Below, in pieces: positions 18,634 through 27,800 of a stretch of 64,000 nt of DNA. The stretch's first letter is position 1. Each line of letters begins with the position of its first letter. The notes under the pieces were generated by a model. It was not told where the DNA came from. It did not search any database and saw only the letters and a list, made by a program, of their open reading frames with translations. The DNA lies in NCBI RefSeq assembly GCF_003350545.1, contig NZ_QQBA01000001.1:346348-410347 (forward strand). The letters run 5' to 3'. Position numbers and translations under genes: made by a program. Source of the stretch: Flavobacterium glaciei (GTDB taxonomy: Bacteria; Bacteroidota; Bacteroidia; Flavobacteriales; Flavobacteriaceae).

Positions 18634-19911
18634 ATGGAAGCACCTCTTGCAGAACGAATACGACCACAAAAATTAGAAGACTACATCAGTCAATCCCATC
18701 TTGTAGGGCCAAATGGTTCCTTGACGCAACAAATTGCAAAAGGGATAATTCCGTCATTAATTTTCTGGGGCCCACCAGGAACTGGAAAAACTACTTTGGC
18801 ACAAATTATTACTCAAGAATCAAAACGACCATTTTATATTTTGAGTGCCATCAATTCAGGTGTTAAAGATATTCGTGACGTGATTGAAAAGGCAAAACAA
18901 AGTGGCGGTTTGTTTACTGCTAAAAACCCTATTTTATTTATCGATGAGATTCATCGTTTTAGTAAATCGCAACAAGACTCTTTGTTAGCAGCAGTAGAAA
19001 AAGGTTGGATTACACTTATTGGTGCCACAACAGAAAACCCCAGTTTTGAAGTAATCCCTGCATTACTCTCTCGTTGTCAAGTCTATATTTTGAATGCTTT
19101 TACCAAAAAAGATTTAGAGTCACTCTTAGAACGCGCAATGAAAACAGACATCTATTTGTCTACAAAAAATATTATTTTAAGTGAAACTGAGGCTTTATTG
19201 AGACTTTCCGGAGGCGATGGACGAAAACTATTAAATATTTTTGAACTTGTTGTAAATGCGTCTAATGAAGACGAAATTATTATCACAAATGATCTAGTTT
19301 TCTCATTAGTACAACAAAATACCGTTTTGTATGACAAAACAGGCGAACAACATTATGACATTGTTTCTGCTTTTATAAAATCCATACGGGGAAGTGATCC
19401 AAATGGCGCTGTCTATTGGCTCGCCCGAATGATTGAAGGCGGTGAAGATGTGAAATTTATAGCACGAAGGATGTTAATTTTAAGCAGCGAAGATATAGGA
19501 AATGCGAATCCAACGGCATTTATAATGGCTAACAATACTTTTCAGGCTGTGGCTACCATTGGCTATCCTGAAAGTAGAATTATTTTAAGTCAATGCGCCG
19601 TTTACCTTGCTACTTCGCCTAAAAGTAACGCTTCATACTTGGCCATAGGAACGGCTCAACAACTTGTAAAACAAACTGGAGATTTACCCGTACCTATTCA
19701 CCTGCGCAATGCACCTACAAAATTGATGAAAGAATTGGGATATGGTGAGGAATATAAATATGCTCATGATTATACCAATAATTTTGCTGAACAAGAATTT
19801 TTACCAGAATCATTAAGCAAAACACCTATATATACTCCCGGAAACAACTCTAGAGAAAACACTATTCGGGAATTTCTTAAAAACCGTTGGAAAGATAAAT
19901 ACGGTTATTAA
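18634..19911 (+). CDS. rarA: Replication-associated recombination protein A (AAA+ ATPase)
   Basis: 425 residues, family-typical length. Walker A is GPPGTGKTT (residues 46-54), Walker B is LFIDEIHR (101-108), sensor 1 is in [11 protein letters not shown], and the C-terminal MgsA domain includes [19 protein letters not shown] and [14 protein letters not shown]. RarA acts at stalled replication forks and resembles clamp-loader subunits. An ATG at 18634 fits the N-terminus [20 protein letters not shown]. It is divergent from the rhomboid gene. Confidence 0.95.
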   Translation: MEAPLAERIRPQKLEDYISQSHLVGPNGSLTQQIAKGIIPSLIFWGPPGTGKTTLAQIITQESKRPFYILSAINSGVKDIRDVIEKAKQSGGLFTAKNPILFIDEIHRFSKSQQDSLLAAVEKGWITLIGATTENPSFEVIPALLSRCQVYILNAFTKKDLESLLERAMKTDIYLSTKNIILSETEALLRLSGGDGRKLLNIFELVVNASNEDEIIITNDLVFSLVQQNTVLYDKTGEQHYDIVSAFIKSIRGSDPNGAVYWLARMIEGGEDVKFIARRMLILSSEDIGNANPTAFIMANNTFQAVATIGYPESRIILSQCAVYLATSPKSNASYLAIGTAQQLVKQTGDLPVPIHLRNAPTKLMKELGYGEEYKYAHDYTNNFAEQEFLPESLSKTPIYTPGNNSRENTIREFLKNRWKDKYGY

Positions 19912-19923
19912 ATTCATACCATA

Positions 19924-19960
19924 AAAAAGATGCATTTATTTCTAAAGGCGTCTTTCTGTT
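19924..19960 (+). terminator. Possible terminator between rarA and the convergent operon
   Basis: AAAGATGC (19926-19933) can pair with GCGTCTTT (19948-19955) with one wobble, followed by a broken T-rich tract. The hairpin is weak but sits in the only gap between two convergent units. Confidence 0.4.
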
Positions 19961-19986
19961 TATTTTAGTGCGTACAATGTTTTAAT

Positions 19987-20751
19987 CTAAAACTTAACCG
20001 TTATTATTTCAGACCAAAGCTGCTCATTTTGATAATATTCGAAAACCCATTCATTATTTTTAAGCAATAAAACTCCCTGAATATACCCTTTTACAGCAAT
20101 GTAACAGTGTTTATTTGAGGTATGAAAAACTTTCATAATTACTTTTGGCGTACTATCAATTAACTGATATCCATTAACTGTGGCTTGTGCGTAAAGTAAA
20201 TTAGTATCTGTTTTACTTATAATCTTTGGCGTACTCAAAACTGGTGTTTCAACTTTTGCCGCAGGAGCAGAAACTGTTTTACTTGCTTCAGGTTCAGCAG
20301 AAACAGATTCAGGATTTACTGTTTTTTGACCACTATAATTGTATTTTAAATCGTAAATGGACTTAAATGCATCATTCAACGCTTCGGTGAACGCAACTTG
20401 ATATTCTTTTTCTTTACTTTTACCAACATCGGATTGAAATATAATTTTTCCATTACAATCCTTCATTGTAAGATAAAGCTTTGTCGTTAAGAAACCACTG
20501 ACTTGGATAACATCAACAAATAACAAACTGCATCGATCACTATACTCACTCGGAATAGCTTCTTGGTTATAAAAAGCTACAAAACCTGCCTTCTCAAGAT
20601 TAAACTTAGTAAAAGTATTTAAACGATACTGATTTTCTGTTTTAAGAAAACTATAATTCATAGGGACAATAACAGCCTTATAATCCGTAACCGATTGAGA
20701 ATAAGAGCAACTAACAAAAAAAAATAATACTAGTAAAAATTGTTTTTTCAT
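19987..20751 (-). CDS. Secreted protein of unknown function
   Basis: 254 residues; I do not recognise a named family. A Sec signal peptide ends near CSYSQ (residue 19). The N-terminal half (KAVIVPMNYSFLKTENQYRL, then a GFVAFYN segment) looks like a small periplasmic alpha/beta domain. A low-complexity linker of Pro, Ala, Glu and Ser lies around residues 145-170, and a C-terminal beta-rich part follows. It is the last gene of the minus-strand unit that begins at 24723, 2 bases after the phosphatase gene. A cell-envelope role is likely from the signal peptide alone. Confidence 0.6.
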   Translation of the reverse strand: MKKQFLLVLFFFVSCSYSQSVTDYKAVIVPMNYSFLKTENQYRLNTFTKFNLEKAGFVAFYNQEAIPSEYSDRCSLLFVDVIQVSGFLTTKLYLTMKDCNGKIIFQSDVGKSKEKEYQVAFTEALNDAFKSIYDLKYNYSGQKTVNPESVSAEPEASKTVSAPAAKVETPVLSTPKIISKTDTNLLYAQATVNGYQLIDSTPKVIMKVFHTSNKHCYIAVKGYIQGVLLLKNNEWVFEYYQNEQLWSEIITVKF

Positions 20752-20753
20752 AT

Positions 20754-21443
20754 TTATAAATATTTTTTGAGTTCTAATAAATGGTTAATTTGTTTAATAT
20801 GATGCTCTACTTTTATTTTACTTTCATTAAAATAAATAGCATCTAAACCCGCATCTAGTGCTCCTTGTACATCTGCATCTAGACTATCCCCTATCATGAT
20901 ACTGCTTTGTTTTTTGGCTTTAGCCAAATCAAGTGCATAATCAAAAATAACTGGATTTGGTTTCTTTACTCCTGCCATTTCAGAATTAGTTATGGTATGA
21001 AAATAAGAACCAATTTTTGAATTATTTAATTTCTTAAATTGGACGTCAGCGAAACCATTGGTTATAATATGTAAATTATATTTCGGTTTCAAATAGTCCA
21101 AGAGTTCTATTGTTCCATCAAAAAGATGATTATTCTCCGGTAAATACTTGATGTAGTCATTTGCTATTGCATCAATTTCTTCATCAGAAATAGAATAATT
21201 TAAAGCATCAAAAGAATGTTTGAGTCGATTGTAACGCAATTCTTCATGGGTAATTTTATCATATTGATATAGCTTCCAGCATTCTTGATTTATTGGCACA
21301 TACTTTTCAATAAATCTTTTGGTTTCAACTGTAGGATGGTTTTTATTGAAAATGGTTTCAAAAGTAAGCTCTGAATTTTTATCAAAGTCCCAGAGAGTGT
21401 GATCTAAATCAAAAAAAACGTCTTTTATATGTGTTTGTTTCAT
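20754..21443 (-). CDS. HAD-superfamily hydrolase, YjjG-type nucleotidase
   Basis: 229 residues. HAD motif I is FDLDHTLWDF with nucleophile Asp12 and acid/base Asp14, motif II is the IITNG stretch, motif III the lysine in AGVKKPNP, and motif IV SIMIGDSLDADVQGA. The cap and sequence pattern match YjjG, which removes phosphate from non-canonical pyrimidine nucleotides and dUMP/dTMP. The substrate is inferred from family. It lies 9 bases after radC and 2 before the next gene. Confidence 0.82.
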   Translation of the reverse strand: MKQTHIKDVFFDLDHTLWDFDKNSELTFETIFNKNHPTVETKRFIEKYVPINQECWKLYQYDKITHEELRYNRLKHSFDALNYSISDEEIDAIANDYIKYLPENNHLFDGTIELLDYLKPKYNLHIITNGFADVQFKKLNNSKIGSYFHTITNSEMAGVKKPNPVIFDYALDLAKAKKQSSIMIGDSLDADVQGALDAGLDAIYFNESKIKVEHHIKQINHLLELKKYL

Positions 21444-21452
21444 TTTGTATTT

Positions 21453-22148
21453 TTAAAATATTCCTTCATCAGCAAAGCTGAAATAACTTGTTTCTGTTAC
21501 AATGAGATGATCCAATACTTTTATTTCTAAACTATCGCCTGCTAATTTTAATTTCCTTGTAATTTGTTTGTCTGCCTCACTTGGAATCAATGTTCCTGAA
21601 GGATGATTGTGGCACAATATCAACGCCGTTGCTCCCATTTCTAGCGCTGTTTTAAAAACAATTCGCACATCAACCAATGTTCCCGTGATCCCGCCTTTAC
21701 TCAACTGAGACTTAGCAATTACTTTATTCGAATTATTCATATAAATAATCCAAAACTCCTCGTGTGGCAATTCGCCAATAATAGGTTGCATGATTTCGAA
21801 AATGACTTTGCTCGAAGTGATTTTCTTCAATTCTACAGCATCTTCCCCTCTACGGCGTCTTCCTAATTCTAAAGCGGCAATTATCGAAATTGCTTTTGCC
21901 TCCCCTATTCCCCTGAATTGCATGAGCTGCGACAAAGATAATTTCCCTAATGCATTCAAGTTATTATCTACGCTTGCTAAAATGCGTTTGCTTAAATCTA
22001 CCGCTGACTCGCTTCTGCTTCCCGATCCTATCAGAATGGCAATCAATTCAGCGTCACTCAAAACACTTTTGCCTTTAAGCATCAGTTTTTCACGTGGCTT
22101 ATCGTCTTCGGACCAATTAGTAATAGGAAAAAAGGAATTTTCAGCCAT
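21453..22148 (-). CDS. radC: RadC-family JAB/MPN domain protein
   Basis: 231 residues. An N-terminal helix-hairpin-helix region (LMQFRGIGEAKAISIIAALE, residues 76-95) precedes the RadC JAMM domain with a metal motif HNHPSG (180-185), an aspartate at 193 and a glutamate near residue 130. RadC was named for DNA repair, but its biochemical role is unsettled. It is cotranscribed with a GNAT enzyme and the phosphatase. No mobile element surrounds it, so this is the chromosomal form. Confidence 0.92.
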   Translation of the reverse strand: MAENSFFPITNWSEDDKPREKLMLKGKSVLSDAELIAILIGSGSRSESAVDLSKRILASVDNNLNALGKLSLSQLMQFRGIGEAKAISIIAALELGRRRRGEDAVELKKITSSKVIFEIMQPIIGELPHEEFWIIYMNNSNKVIAKSQLSKGGITGTLVDVRIVFKTALEMGATALILCHNHPSGTLIPSEADKQITRKLKLAGDSLEIKVLDHLIVTETSYFSFADEGIF

Positions 22149-22159
22149 TTATATAATGT

Positions 22160-22618
22160 TTAAATTTGTTTCCGCATGCAAATACTATTTTTTAAACCCA
22201 CATAAGGTTCGTAATTATCCACTATCTGAAACCCTGCTTTTTGATACAAAGCAATCGCTTCCTTTTGTTTGTATAATGTTTCCAATACAGAAACCGAATA
22301 TCCTAAGTCCTTAGCCCAACATTCCAATTCACGTAAAATTGTTTGTGCCAAACCCATACCTCGAAACTCAGGTAAAACAAACATACGCTTTATTTCAATT
22401 GTATCTTTATCATATTTTTTAAAACAACCACAAGCAACTGCTTTGTTATCTGAATATACAATTACAACATTTGGATTTAATTCTAAAATATTATTTCCCC
22501 AATAATCCGCTTTCAATTCTGGATAACGCTCCCACAAACTTTTATCTAATGCAGAAATGAGGCTTATGAAATCTGGATTATCACTCGTAGTTTTAGAAAT
22601 TATAGTAGTATCACTCAT
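22160..22618 (-). CDS. GNAT-family N-acetyltransferase
   Basis: 152 residues. The acetyl-CoA-binding motif A is visible in IKRMFVLPEFRGMGLAQTIL, with motif B as YQKAGFQIVDNY near the C-terminus. GNAT enzymes transfer acetyl from acetyl-CoA to amines of small molecules or proteins; the substrate is unknown. The gene lies between mpl (7 bases) and radC (11 bases) within one unit. Confidence 0.85.
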   Translation of the reverse strand: MSDTTIISKTTSDNPDFISLISALDKSLWERYPELKADYWGNNILELNPNVVIVYSDNKAVACGCFKKYDKDTIEIKRMFVLPEFRGMGLAQTILRELECWAKDLGYSVSVLETLYKQKEAIALYQKAGFQIVDNYEPYVGLKNSICMRKQI

Positions 22619-22625
22619 ATCACTA

Positions 22626-23981
22626 TTACTTTACCAATTCCTTTACTTCATCAAAGTTTAATCCTCCATAATTACCGGAACTCATCAGCAGCAATGCAGA
22701 ATTTTCAAGATTTAAGTTGAACAAATAGTCTTTGAAATCTTTTGGATTGGTATAAATAATTAAATCTTCTCGATTAAAAGATTTAGCAATTTGGTCATAA
22801 GTCACTTCCTCCAGCTGTTTGATTTTAACTGCATCTGGCGAATAAAAAACAACTGCTTTATCAGCATATTCCAATGCGCCTTCGTATTCTTTTAGGAATT
22901 CAGCATTCAAACTGCTATACGTATGCAATTCTAAACACGCTACTAAAGTTCGATTAGGATATTGTTCTTTGACCGCTTTTGTAGTGGCGGCAACTTTGCT
23001 TGGTGAATGAGCAAAATCTTTATAGGCTACTTTTGTTTTGCTTTCGGCAATTTTTTCCAATCGTTTTGAAGCACCTTTAAAACTGGCAATAGCTTCATAA
23101 AAATCAGCTTCATCAACGCCCATATTTTGGCAAATCCATTTGGCACCAGCCAAATTATTAAGATTATGCGCTCCAAAAACTTCAATTGGCATATCACCTT
23201 CTGGAGTTTCGAGCAGTGTTACGCCATCACTTACGGCATATTTTGGGGTATGATATGCTAATTTTCGGATTGGGTTTGTTGCGGCTTCGGAAACTCGCTT
23301 CACTTCAGCATCATCTTCATTGTAGACAAGAATTCCACCATTTGTAATTTTACCAATGAAAATTTCGAACTGTTCAACGTAATTTTCATACGTTGGAAAA
23401 ACGTTAATATGATCCCAAGCAATTCCTGAAATTAAAGCAATATTAGGTTGATATAAGTGAAATTTAGGTCTGCGATCAATTGGCGAAGACAAATATTCGT
23501 CTCCTTCCAAAACAATAAAATCATTCTCCTCCGTTAGATGCACCATCGTATCGAAACCTTCCAGTTGTGCTCCCACCATATAATCTACAGCAATGTCATG
23601 GTAATGCATTACATGCAAAATCATTGAAGTAATTGTTGTTTTTCCATGGGAACCACCTATAACAACACGCGTTTTATTTTTAGATTGTTCGTAGAGAAAT
23701 TCCGGATACGAATAGATTTTCAGTCCTAATTCTTGCGCTTTTAATAATTCAGGATTATCCGCTTTTGCGTGCATTCCAAGAATTACCGCTTCGATGTCTT
23801 GAGTTATTTTTTCAGGAAACCAACCTAATGCTGGCGGTAAAATTCCCTTTTTGTCTAATCTTGATTTTGATGGTTCAAAAATCGCATCGTCACTTCCGGT
23901 AACTTGATATCCTTTATTGTGTAATGCTAAAGCCAGATTGTGCATGGCACTTCCCCCGATAGCTATAAAATGTGTACGCAT
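22626..23981 (-). CDS. mpl: Mpl: UDP-MurNAc : L-Ala-gamma-D-Glu-meso-DAP ligase (murein recycling)
   Basis: 451 residues, Mur-ligase family. The N-terminal Rossmann domain starts FIAIGGSAMHNLALALHNKG; the ATP-binding loop is GGSHGKTT (residues 109-116), and the central domain has LEGDEYLSSPIDRRPKF. The GSAMHNLA start distinguishes Mpl from MurC. Mpl attaches recycled tripeptide to UDP-MurNAc in the cytosol. AnmK, another recycling enzyme, lies at 57898. Mpl follows the TPR gene after 37 bases. Confidence 0.9.
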   Translation of the reverse strand: MRTHFIAIGGSAMHNLALALHNKGYQVTGSDDAIFEPSKSRLDKKGILPPALGWFPEKITQDIEAVILGMHAKADNPELLKAQELGLKIYSYPEFLYEQSKNKTRVVIGGSHGKTTITSMILHVMHYHDIAVDYMVGAQLEGFDTMVHLTEENDFIVLEGDEYLSSPIDRRPKFHLYQPNIALISGIAWDHINVFPTYENYVEQFEIFIGKITNGGILVYNEDDAEVKRVSEAATNPIRKLAYHTPKYAVSDGVTLLETPEGDMPIEVFGAHNLNNLAGAKWICQNMGVDEADFYEAIASFKGASKRLEKIAESKTKVAYKDFAHSPSKVAATTKAVKEQYPNRTLVACLELHTYSSLNAEFLKEYEGALEYADKAVVFYSPDAVKIKQLEEVTYDQIAKSFNREDLIIYTNPKDFKDYLFNLNLENSALLLMSSGNYGGLNFDEVKELVK

Positions 23982-24018
23982 TCTAATTTTGGTTTATGGT
24001 TGTTGAGTTCAAGACATA

Positions 24019-24723
24019 TTAAGTTCTGTCTTGATTTTTTTTATTACACGTTTCTAAAATTGCTTTTGCTTTTTCAGGATCTCGCATTTTGTTCTTGTAC
24101 AAATTAGCTAGTTTTTGATAACTTGTTTTTGAACCTCCTACAAGAATTGCTTTTTTATAATGTTGTTCTGCAACAGTATATCTTTTAAAATATTCCTCGA
24201 TATGACCTCTTGACAAATAACCGTCAACGGGTGACAATCGCAATAATTCCCCGGAATATTTTAATGCTTTAGATTCGCTTCCGCCAACTATTCCTGGTAA
24301 TTGAATATATAATTCTATCAAAGCCCAACGCGATTCTATATGTTTTGGATTCAGACTTATAGCTTTTTCAAAAGATGATTTCACTTCATCAATCATTCCA
24401 AGAGCTTTAAACTTGTTTGAATCTTTGGCTTTCATACCTAAAACTCCACCATATTTAAAATGGTAATCGGCCTCTGTTGGTTTCAGCTGTTTGAGTTTTT
24501 TATAATACCCAATCGCTTTATCCCATGACTTATAATGTCCGGCAATATCTCCCAGATATTCAATAGTTCTTAAATCTGATGGATTCGTTTTCAGAATAGA
24601 TTCAAAAACTAATTGTGCTTGTTCAAATTTTTGTGCTTTGAATAGCTTTTCTGCTTTATCAAAATCAGATTGAGCCCACATCATAATAGGTAGGAATACA
24701 AATAAATAAATAATATGTTTCAT
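24019..24723 (-). CDS. Secreted tetratricopeptide-repeat protein
   Basis: 234 residues. A Sec signal peptide ends near MMWAQ (residue 17). The rest is built of TPR helices: AEKLFKAQKFEQAQLVFESI, YKSWDKAIGYYKKLKQLKP, SFEKAISLNPKHIESRWALI and YTVAEQHYKKAILVGGSKTS. TPR proteins scaffold complexes; here the site is the periplasm. It is the first gene of the minus-strand unit reading through mpl to 19987, with a perfect -7 box just before its ATG. Confidence 0.85.
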   Translation of the reverse strand: MKHIIYLFVFLPIMMWAQSDFDKAEKLFKAQKFEQAQLVFESILKTNPSDLRTIEYLGDIAGHYKSWDKAIGYYKKLKQLKPTEADYHFKYGGVLGMKAKDSNKFKALGMIDEVKSSFEKAISLNPKHIESRWALIELYIQLPGIVGGSESKALKYSGELLRLSPVDGYLSRGHIEEYFKRYTVAEQHYKKAILVGGSKTSYQKLANLYKNKMRDPEKAKAILETCNKKNQDRT

Positions 24724-24727
24724 TCAT

Positions 24728-24735
24728 CAAAAATA
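24728..24735 (-). promoter_or_regulatory. -7 box of the TPR-mpl-radC operon, 4 bases before the ATG
   Basis: On the minus strand TATTTTTG (complement of 24728-24735) matches TAnnTTTG and ends 4 bases before the ATG, implying a leaderless message. No clear -33 TTG is found at the expected distance. On the plus strand TAGATTTG (24752-24759) could serve the divergent macroglobulin gene, with a leader of about 95 bases. Confidence 0.6.
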
Positions 24736-24854
24736 GGGAAATATGATACGTTAGATTTGATTTTAAGTAAAAATTAGTAATTTAGTAAGAAATATATTCT
24801 GATAATAATACGACCACATCAGCCTATTTTTCTCTTCTATTTTAAACGCAAATT

Positions 24855-27800
24855 ATGAAAAATATTTTTTTACTTTTTATCTTCATCTCTACTTCTATTT
24901 TTGGACAAAATTATGACAAAAACTGGCTTAAGGTAATTGAATATGAAAATGAAGGAAAAATAAAATCAGCTAATGAAGTGGTTTCAAAAATTCATCAAAA
25001 AGCATTGCGAGAAAAAAACGAAGTACAAATCATCAAATGCTTTTTTTATGAATCGAAATATTTGCAAGTGTTAGATGAGGATGCACAAACCAAAATCATA
25101 AACAATTTAAAAACTGAAATAAGTAAAGCTTCAATTCCATCAAAAGCGATTTTGAATTTAGTATATGCGAAGTGTTTAAACGATTATCAAAAGCAAAACT
25201 ACTATGTACTGTTCAGTAGAACCAAAACTTTAAGTTTAAACGATCAATTTTTTACATGGACGTCAAAAGAAATTTCGGAACAGATTGATAGTGCATTAGA
25301 AAAAACACTTTTGGACGAAGTCCTATTAAAAAAGACTTCCTTGAGTAATTACCTTTCTATTTTATATTATAATGATGAAGATATAACTAAAAAAGAAAAC
25401 CTGTTTGACTATTTATTAAAAGAAAACATTGCGATACTTACTCCGCTGATTCCTCATTGGGAAGTTCAAAAAAAGGAATTTTTATCGTATGAAAAGGAAC
25501 TTTTAGGAAATTCAGCATCTTTTTTACAACTTAATTTTGCTTTTGTAAAAAATGAAAAACTAAAAAAAGTGCTTGATTTGTATCAAAAACAAGAGAAAAA
25601 TGCACCAAATTTAGAAAATCAATTCGAAAGAATTCAATTTTGTAATCGCGTTTTACTTGATTCTGATGAAGCATTTATGAAATCCTTAAATACAATGCAA
25701 AAAGAATCCAAAGACCTAATTTTGACCCAAAAAATACAATTTGAAAAAGCCACTATTCTCTACAATCTAGCTTCTAAAGAAATACATCCTGATTATAATA
25801 TTAGAGCCGTTGCTACTCTTGACAGCATTATAAGCATTAATAATCGTTCAAATGCTCATAAACTGGCACTACAAAAGAAACAAAATATTAGTTCCAAATC
25901 ATTGAAAATTGAACTTCAAAAATTCAGTTATACTGATGAAAATATAAGGGCTTTTGTTCAGTACAAAAATCTAAATCGTCTTTCGATTTCTTTCTTTAAA
26001 ATCGACCAAAATACGAATAAAGACTTCCTAAACTCCCCTTATAAAAAAGACAGTTTAGTAGCTGCAATAATTAAAAACAAAAAAGCAATTGCATCTAAAA
26101 ACTATGAACTTGAAAAAAAGAATAATTATTTCGAATACAGCACTGAAGTACTTTTACCGCCATTAAAAACAGGAAGTTATTTGGTATATTTTGAAAGTGA
26201 TTCTGACATCAAGAATACAAAAGCATTTGCTTATGAAACCATTACAATTTCAAACATTACAGTTTTCAATTCACAAAACGATAAGAAAGAAGTATATCAA
26301 GTATTAGACAGAAAAACTGGGAAACCTTTAGAAAATGTTTCGATAGCATTATTAAATCAAACTATTAAAACCGACAAAAACGGTATAGCAACGTACCTAA
26401 AAAAAATTAAAGAGCGTGATTATAGGCTTACAGAATTTACGACAGAAAACGATTCGCTGTTGTTGAACAATTACACTCGATATAACAATGATTATACAAA
26501 TCATAAAAACGAGAAAGCAAAAGGCAAAGTTGAATTTTATTTGGACCGCGCCATTTATCGTCCAGGCCAAACGGTTTACTATAAAGGAATTGCTTTTCGA
26601 AAAGAAAAAGACAAAACAACTATTGTTGGAAAAACAGCTTTCAAAATTACAATACAAGACCCAAACCGTACTGTTTTTAAACAATTTGACATAGTTACCA
26701 ATGAATACGGTTCATTCTCTGGGGAATTTATGCTGCCAAAAAATGGACTGACAGGAAATTTCCGAATGACAGCTAACAAACCCGATACTAATAAAAATTT
26801 CGTTATTGTTCAAACAAATGATCAACATCAGTTTTGGGATACTATAAATTTTGTTAATTCTGAAATATTCCTCAGAGTGGAAGAATACAAACGTCCTAAA
26901 TTTGAAGTTACTTTCGAGCCTTTTAAAAACACCCATCAAGTAAATCAAAAAGTAAGCGTAGAAGGACTTGCCAAAGCTTTTGCCGGAAGTAACATTTCCG
27001 ATGCAAAAGTAACCTACAACGTCAAACTTATTCCGTACACCCTAAACAACGGTTACTATTACAACCTAAATGGGAAGTCCGAAACTATTTTACTTGGAGA
27101 AACTAAAACAGATGCTTCAGGAAAATTTGAAATAAATTTTATCGCCAAACCATTTGAAAATGCAACAAAAGAACAGTTACCCATTTTTGAATATTATATT
27201 TCAGCATCTGTTACTGATAATAATGGAGAAACCCACCAAACCCAAACAACCGTGAGGGTTGGCTACCATTCTTTGACACTTACCGCAACTATCCCAAACC
27301 GAATTGAAACCAAAAATAAAAATGAAATTGAACTAAAGAGTACCAATCTTAATGGAGAATTTTTAGCTGCCAAAGGCGAAATCAGACTCTATTATGTAAG
27401 TCCATTTTCAAACAAATTCAAATCCAGAGTTTTTTCAAAACCTGAAATCGAAACCATTTTGAAAGAAGATTTTGAACGATTATTTCCTTTTGAAAATAAC
27501 GAAAACCAAAAAACTGTAAAGCCAAACGAAACTTTAGTGTATTCAAAAAAAATAGACACTGAAAAAGACAAAAAATTACTATTAGATTTTATTTCTAATT
27601 ACAAATCCGGGAATTATAAAGTAGTTTTTTCGGCTAAAGATGCTTTTGAAAATCCAATTGAAACCAGTTCTAATTTCCAATTGATACAAAGCAAAGACAA
27701 ATTTAATCCAGCTAAACTATTCACCGCTGAACAAATAAATTCTGATGCTAAAAAAGATGGATTTGTTTTAGTAAAATTAACGTCTGTGATTCCGGAACTG

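Noticed and set aside
18603..18866. Plus-strand frame of 87 codons overlapping the start of rarA
   Set aside because: It is out of frame with RarA, whose Walker motifs cover the same DNA; the translation is Thr/Arg/Cys-rich noise.
26397..26948. Several antisense frames opposite the macroglobulin gene
   Set aside because: They are shadows of a long AT-rich coding region: low-complexity Phe/Ile/Asn composition, no family pattern, and no promoter or spacing of their own.
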